From the NCBI RefSeq assembly GCF_051857475.1, contig NZ_JBPZGZ010000007.1, positions 186,001-250,000 of the forward strand: a stretch of 64,000 nt of DNA, written 5' to 3'. This stretch comes from Pelomonas sp051857475 (GTDB taxonomy: Bacteria > Pseudomonadota > Gammaproteobacteria > Burkholderiales > Burkholderiaceae_C). Below the pieces are notes generated by a model that worked only from the letters and a program-made list of their open reading frames with translations, did not search any database and was not told the DNA's origin. This document shows positions 59,440 to 64,000 of this stretch, piece by piece. The first letter of the stretch is position 1, and each line of letters starts with the position of its first letter. The position numbers and the translations under genes are program-made.

Positions 59440-59477
59440 GGGGTCAGAGCAGTGCGCTGCGCGCCCAGGTCTGACCC
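59440..59477. repeat. inverted repeat GGGTCAGA/TCTGACCC
   Basis: GGGTCAGA at 59441-59448 and TCTGACCC at 59470-59477 are exact inverted copies separated by 21 GC-rich bases. TTGGGGTCAGAGCAG is reminiscent of short repeats seen around REP-associated transposases in proteobacteria. No transposase is here, so it could be a relic. It lies just downstream of the DUF1631 stop. Confidence 0.45.
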
Positions 59478-59481
59478 GCAA

Positions 59482-61950
59482 TCACTTCAGAAGCTGCGCC
59501 GGGTCCGCATCCAGCTTGGCCAGCGCCTTGCGCGTGGCCTGCACGGTCAGGGCCTCGTCCTGGGCCGGCAGCAGCAGGCCGGCCTGCAGGAAGGCCGCCA
59601 TGCGGTTCAGCGAGAAGAGCACGCCGCGGCCCTTGGGCGTGACGAAGAGGGCGAGCTGCTTGCGCAGGCCGCGCCAGGCCAGCTGCACCTGCTCGTTGCG
59701 ACCGCGGTAGTCCAGCATGAACCAGCCGCCCACCTGCAGTTCGCGGGCCCAGGCCACCATGGCCGGCGTCGGCGCCGAGCCGCCCTCGGCAACGACTTCC
59801 ATGCCCTCGGACTCGTGGCCGGACAGGTCGCGCACCAGCATCTCGTCGACATGGCTGTCGCCGCCTTCGATGTCCTCGGGCAGCATGGCTTCCAGCGTCT
59901 CGAGCTGGTCCATCAACTCATCCAGGCGCTCGCGCGGGATGGCAGCCGTCTTGGCCGTGAAGGCGGCGGCCAGCGCGTTGTTGAGCTGGCGCACATGCTC
60001 GTCCTGCTTGTCGGTCGGCAGGCCGGCATGACTCATGCCGTCGCGCAGGGTCTTGAGCAGCGGCGGCAGGCGGCGAATGACCTCGGCCCGCTCCTCGCGC
60101 GAGGCCTTGGAACTGGCGCTCCAGATCAGGTCGGCCGCGGCGCGCTTCATGGACTTGGTGACGTCGGACTGGGCACCCGCGCGCACCGCCGTCACGGCCA
60201 GCACATCGGCCCAGACGTGGAAGAGGAAGTCGCGCACGCCATCCTGCACCGGCACCTCGGACAGCATCTTGCGCAGCTCGATGGTGTACTGGATGGCCAG
60301 GGTCTCGCGCTGCTCGACCTGCTGGGCCAGCGACACGCCACGCTTGGAGGCCTGGTTCTCGTTCTCGAAGTAGTGGTCGAGGAACTTCTCGAACTCGGTC
60401 AGCACCGTCGCGAAGACGCGCCGGCCGGTATCCGGGTAGGCCTCGACGACCTGCACGACGCGCTTGATCTCGCGCTCCAGCGCGTCGCTGCTGGCGCGCT
60501 CGGCGCCGGGGCCGGTGTTGTGGACGGTGTTGAAGCCCATCACGCAGGCGCCCATGCGGTCGATGAGACGACGCGCAGGGTGGTCGGCAGCGGCGAAGAA
60601 ATCGGGCTCGGAGACCGCGACGCGCAGCACCGGCATCTGCAGGCGCGCGAACCAGACCCGCACCGTGGCCGGGATGCGCTCCTCGGTCAGGATGCTCTGG
60701 AACATCATCGCAACGATCTCGATGGTGGCGCGCTCGGCCGGGTTGCTGGCCGCCTGTTTCAGGACCTGCTTGAAGGCCTGGTTGCGCGCCCCGATCTCCT
60801 CCAGCGCGCGCGGGGCGCTGATGGGGCCGCCGTTGCCGCTGGTGTCGACGCCGCTCGCACCCGGGCGGCGCTGCAGGGATTCCTGGGCGTGCTTGATGGC
60901 GCCCATCAGCCGCGGGGAGGCGACCGCGGCAGCGGCGGACGGGGCATCGGCCAGGGACGGACGCGCGCCGCCGGCAGCAATCTCAGATCCCCCACCACCG
61001 CTCAGCGCGCCGGGATGGCTGGGCGTCGCATCGGCGAGGCTGGGCTTGCCGGCACCAGGCCGGGCCGGCACCTGGCTCTTGGTGACCGGGAAGCCGGGCA
61101 CGTGGCGGGCCAGCACCCGCTGCAACTGGGCCATGACCTCGTCGGCCTGGCTGCTGGCCTTGCTGCGTGCCGTCGAGCTCGGTGACATGGGCATCGGACC
61201 GGACGTGGGCGCGAGGCCGGGCCCGGGCGACACCGGCGGTGGCGGTGGCGCCGGCACGCCCGTTGCGGCAGCGGTGGCCGCGGCGGCAGCCTGGGCAGTG
61301 CGGCGGATGAAAGGACGCAGGTCGACCTCGGGCAGCACCTTCTGGGCGATCAGCCAGCGGTTGGTCTCGTGGTAGGCCTCGCTGATGAGCTGGGCGAACT
61401 CCTCGTGCAGCTCGTGGTGCAGCAGCTGCCAGATGTTGGCGTCCAGCCCGCTGCGGGTCCAGGCGTCCAGCGCGAGGCGGGCGACGACGTGGGCGCGCAG
61501 CAGGTCCAGCGGCTCCAGGTCGTCGTGGGCCTCGAGGGCCTGCATGCGGGTGCGCAGGTCGGTGAACTCCCAGGTGGCCCGGTCCATCATGACCAGGGCC
61601 AGGCGGGAGCTGGTGATTTCGCGCTCGATGGTCGAGTCGTCGACCAGGCTCATCTTCAGCGAATGGGACGGCACCGTCGAGTCGTGCTCGCGGGCGTTGT
61701 CGGAGACGCCATGCACGGCCGCATGGCGCAAGGCCGCCACCACGGCCATCTGCCAGTTGGGTCCCAGCTTCTGCCAGGCCTGCACCGCGTCGCGCCGGGC
61801 CATCATGATGGCGTGCGGCGCTCCCTGGGCCAGCAAATGGGCGGCGCCCTGGCCGACAGCGGCAATCAGCGGCGTCATGCCGCGCACCAGGGCTTCCAGA
61901 TAGACGCGCCGCGCCTGGGTCGCCAGGGCCTGGTTACGAGCGGCGGTCAT
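59482..61950 (-). CDS. DUF1631 family protein
   Basis: An 822-residue protein of the betaproteobacterial DUF1631 family: SLVDDSTIEREITSSRLA near residue 105, LDANIWQLLHHELHEEFAQLISEAYHETNRWL near 175-205, and AVSEPDFFAADHPARRLIDRMG in the middle (here AVSEPDFFAAADHPARRLID). A low-complexity Pro/Ala/Ser segment spans about 230-350. The C-terminal 100 residues (LQVGGWFMLDYRGRNEQVQLAWRG, LFVTPKGRGVLFSL) resemble a PilZ-like barrel, hinting at cyclic di-GMP, but the diagnostic RxxxR motif is not clear. Function is unknown. It follows secF on the same strand by 45 bases. Confidence 0.85.
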   Translation of the reverse strand: MTAARNQALATQARRVYLEALVRGMTPLIAAVGQGAAHLLAQGAPHAIMMARRDAVQAWQKLGPNWQMAVVAALRHAAVHGVSDNAREHDSTVPSHSLKMSLVDDSTIEREITSSRLALVMMDRATWEFTDLRTRMQALEAHDDLEPLDLLRAHVVARLALDAWTRSGLDANIWQLLHHELHEEFAQLISEAYHETNRWLIAQKVLPEVDLRPFIRRTAQAAAAATAAATGVPAPPPPPVSPGPGLAPTSGPMPMSPSSTARSKASSQADEVMAQLQRVLARHVPGFPVTKSQVPARPGAGKPSLADATPSHPGALSGGGGSEIAAGGARPSLADAPSAAAAVASPRLMGAIKHAQESLQRRPGASGVDTSGNGGPISAPRALEEIGARNQAFKQVLKQAASNPAERATIEIVAMMFQSILTEERIPATVRVWFARLQMPVLRVAVSEPDFFAAADHPARRLIDRMGACVMGFNTVHNTGPGAERASSDALEREIKRVVQVVEAYPDTGRRVFATVLTEFEKFLDHYFENENQASKRGVSLAQQVEQRETLAIQYTIELRKMLSEVPVQDGVRDFLFHVWADVLAVTAVRAGAQSDVTKSMKRAAADLIWSASSKASREERAEVIRRLPPLLKTLRDGMSHAGLPTDKQDEHVRQLNNALAAAFTAKTAAIPRERLDELMDQLETLEAMLPEDIEGGDSHVDEMLVRDLSGHESEGMEVVAEGGSAPTPAMVAWARELQVGGWFMLDYRGRNEQVQLAWRGLRKQLALFVTPKGRGVLFSLNRMAAFLQAGLLLPAQDEALTVQATRKALAKLDADPAQLLK

Positions 61951-61995
61951 GGACGGGTGTGGGCTGCGCGGCTGGAGTGAATGGTTGCGATCACT

Positions 61996-63030
61996 CTACA
62001 CGACGGCTCCGGAGTTCGGATCGTTGGGGTCGTCACGATTCACGGCGACCTTGACCAGATCCTCCCGCTTGACACCCAGCCACATCGCGATGGCAGCGGC
62101 CACGAACACCGAGGAATAGATGCCGAACAGGATGCCGATGGTCAGCGCGACGGCGAAGTAGTGCAGCGTCGGGCCGCCGAACAGCAGCATGGACACCACC
62201 ATCAGCTGGGTACAGCCGTGGGTGATGATGGTGCGGCTCATCGTCGAGGTGATGGCGTGGTCGATGACCTCGTGGGTGTTCATCTTGCGGAACTTGCGGA
62301 AAGCCTCGCGCACCCGGTCGAAGATGACGACCGACTCGTTGACCGAATAGCCCAGCACCGCCAGCACCGCCGCCAGCACCGCCAGCGAGAACTCCCACTG
62401 GAAGAAGGCGAAGAAGCCCAGGATGATGACCACGTCGTGCAGGTTGGCGATGATGCCGGCCAGCGCGAACTTCCATTCGAAGCGGATGGCCAGGTAGATC
62501 ATGATGCCGGCCACCGTCACGGCCAGGGCCTTGGCGGCGTCCTGGGCCAGTTCGGCGCCGACGGCCGGGCCGACCACCTCGGAGCGCGACAGCTTGATCG
62601 GCTCAGCGCCATCGGGCTTCTTGCAGATCTGCTTGCTGACCTGCTCGCCCTGGGCCGTCACTTCCTGGTGTTCACTGACCGAGCCGGCTTCGGCCACGCA
62701 CAGCTCGCCGAAGACCTTGCCGACCACCTCGGTCTGCTTCTCGCCGGCACGCACCGGCAGGCGGATCATGACGTCACGGGAAGAACCGAAGTTCTGCACC
62801 TGGACTTCGCCATAGCCCATCTTCTCGATGATGGCGCGGGTCTTCTCGATCTCGGCCGCCTGCGGGTAGGCCACCTCGATGACGGTGCCGCCGGTGAATT
62901 CGATGGAGAAATGCAGGGGGCGGGTGATCAGGAAGAACACCGCGGCCGCGAAGGTGATGAAGGAGATGGCGTTGAAGATCAACGCATGCTTCATCAGCGG
63001 CAGGTCGCGCTTGATGCGAAAGAGTTCCAT
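61996..63030 (-). CDS. secF: protein translocase subunit SecF
   Basis: A 344-residue membrane subunit that, with SecD, uses the proton gradient to assist protein export through SecYEG. It has a first helix (ALIFNAISFITFAAAVFFL), the FEF/FTGG motif in SIEFTGGTVIEV, a periplasmic domain to about 175, then five helices with GIMIYLAIRFEWKFALAGIIANLHDVVI and YSVNESVVIFDRVRE. It is 12 bases downstream of secD, the usual order secD-secF. The start at 63030 is standard (MELFRIKRD). Confidence 0.96.
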   Translation of the reverse strand: MELFRIKRDLPLMKHALIFNAISFITFAAAVFFLITRPLHFSIEFTGGTVIEVAYPQAAEIEKTRAIIEKMGYGEVQVQNFGSSRDVMIRLPVRAGEKQTEVVGKVFGELCVAEAGSVSEHQEVTAQGEQVSKQICKKPDGAEPIKLSRSEVVGPAVGAELAQDAAKALAVTVAGIMIYLAIRFEWKFALAGIIANLHDVVIILGFFAFFQWEFSLAVLAAVLAVLGYSVNESVVIFDRVREAFRKFRKMNTHEVIDHAITSTMSRTIITHGCTQLMVVSMLLFGGPTLHYFAVALTIGILFGIYSSVFVAAAIAMWLGVKREDLVKVAVNRDDPNDPNSGAVV

Positions 63031-63042
63031 GTTCCAGCTTCC

Positions 63043-64000
63043 TCAGGCTTTCGCGGCGACGTCGGTGGCCTCAGCTTCAGGCTTCCAGACCTGGCCGATG
63101 GACACGCTCTTGAGCTTCTTCTGGCGGCCGTACCAGAGGTTCACGAGGCCGCGCGAGAACACGACGGACGAGAACATCGAGGTCAGGATGCCCAGGCAGT
63201 GCACGACGGCAAAGCCCTTGATGGGGCCGGAGCCGAACACCAGCAGCGCCACGCCGGCGATCAGCGTCGTCACGTTGGAGTCCAGGATGGTGGCCCAGGC
63301 GCGTTCATAGCCGAGTCGGATGGCCTGCTGGGGCGACTCGCCGCCGCGCAGCTCCTCCCGCACGCGCTCGTTGATCAGCACGTTGGAGTCGATGGCCATG
63401 CCCAGCACCAGCGCGATGGCCGCGATGCCCGGCAGGCTCAGCGTGGCCTGCATCAGCGACAGGGCCGCGATCAGCAGCAGTAGGTTGAAGCCCAGGGCCA
63501 GCGACGAGAACACGCCGAACAGCAGGTAGTAGACGCACATGAAGCCGGCCACGGCGGCGAAGCCCCACTTCACGCTGGCAATGCCCTTGTCGATGTTTTC
63601 CTTGCCCAGGCTCGGGCCGATGGTGCGCGACTCGATGATTTCCATCGGCGCGGCCAGCGAGCCGGCGCGCAGCAGCAGGGCCGTGTCGTTGGCGTCCTGC
63701 GTCGTCATGGCGCCCGAGATCTTGACGCGACCGTTCGGGATCTCGCTGCGGATGACCGGTGCCGTCACGACCTCGCCCTTGCCCTTTTCGAACAGGATGA
63801 TGGCCATGCGCTTGCCGACGTTCTCGCGCGTCAGGTCCTTGAAGATGCGCGAGCCCTTGGCATCCAGCGTCAGGTCGACGGAGGGCTGGTGGTTCTCGTC
63901 GAAGCCGGTCTGGGCGTCGATGAGGGCGTCGCCGGTCAGCACCACCTGCTTCTTGACGATGATGGGGCCGAAGCCGCGGTCGATATAGCGCTCGGTGCCG
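63043..64000 (-). CDS. secD: protein translocase subunit SecD, 3' part
   Basis: The gene runs off the window; 318 C-terminal residues are visible, about half of a typical SecD. The periplasmic base region (SVDLTLDAKGSRIFKDLT, GRVKISGAMTTQDA) is followed by six helices with GIAAIALVLGMAIDSNVLINERVREEL and SNVTTLIAGVALLVFGSGPIKGFAV. It works with SecF, which follows by 12 bases. An internal ATG at 63945 is not the start; the frame continues to the window edge. Confidence 0.95.
   Translation of the reverse strand, partial: GTERYIDRGFGPIIVKKQVVLTGDALIDAQTGFDENHQPSVDLTLDAKGSRIFKDLTRENVGKRMAIILFEKGKGEVVTAPVIRSEIPNGRVKISGAMTTQDANDTALLLRAGSLAAPMEIIESRTIGPSLGKENIDKGIASVKWGFAAVAGFMCVYYLLFGVFSSLALGFNLLLLIAALSLMQATLSLPGIAAIALVLGMAIDSNVLINERVREELRGGESPQQAIRLGYERAWATILDSNVTTLIAGVALLVFGSGPIKGFAVVHCLGILTSMFSSVVFSRGLVNLWYGRQKKLKSVSIGQVWKPEAEATDVAAKA

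Overview
The window is about 64 kb of high-GC chromosome carrying roughly 65 closely packed genes. No stretch longer than about 220 bases lacks a gene. Gene content and protein style point to a betaproteobacterium of the order Burkholderiales, most likely the Rubrivivax/Leptothrix/Roseateles/Pelomonas side. The clues are a paired cyanophycin-synthetase locus with its betaproteobacterial ABC/DUF1854 partners, a leucine-degradation (liu) operon, a PEP-CTERM protein, a pyrophosphate-type phosphofructokinase and a DUF1631 protein. I see no rRNA, tRNA, CRISPR array, prophage or intact insertion sequence. The window reads as core chromosome with several accessory islands.

Layout. 1-8.5 kb: the end of a liu operon (enoyl-CoA hydratase tail, two small membrane proteins) runs with overlapping stops and starts into bioA-bioF-bioD-bioB, then into the biotin-carrying methylcrotonyl-CoA carboxylase subunit and HMG-CoA lyase. 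Biotin synthesis is thus embedded beside a biotin enzyme. 8.7-17.6 kb: an HD-GYP-like protein, a BlaI/M56 sensor-repressor pair with a visible operator, small secreted proteins, PPi-phosphofructokinase, and an HxlR regulator divergent from a quinone oxidoreductase. 17.8-23.6 kb: a REC-GGDEF-EAL protein, YgiQ, a cold-shock protein, and a bfd/bfr divergent iron-storage pair with a Fur box in the bfd promoter.

23.6-32.2 kb: the cyanophycin locus. cphA' and cphA face a four-gene operon (ABC transporter, RidA-like, DUF1854, flavin reductase). 32.2-39 kb: two tandem orphan periplasmic binding proteins, an exported truncated haemoglobin with a metallo-beta-lactamase-fold hydrolase, and a four-gene lipid-linked sugar module (ArnT-like GT39, GtrA, NaxD/YdjC-type deacetylase, GT2) resembling lipid A hexosamine modification systems. 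39-41.5 kb: a metal island (NRAMP-like, CDF exporter, MerR regulator with a textbook 19-bp-spacer promoter). 41.5-51.3 kb: 2OG oxygenase, pyruvate kinase, regulators and a DMT transporter, malic enzyme, diguanylate cyclase and phosphoglycerate kinase.

51.5-64 kb: azlC/azlD, a GIN-domain protein, a lipoprotein, htpX (with a heat-shock-type promoter), fmt-def divergent from a LysM protein, dprA and smg, then DUF1631, secF and the 3' part of secD.

The most striking unexplained signal is a dispersed element of up to about 140 bp, present four times (near 9.9, 17.7, 51.5 and 57.7 kb). Every copy begins 3-7 nt after a stop codon and has the same polarity relative to that gene. It consists of a series of hairpins whose stems are preserved by compensatory changes.
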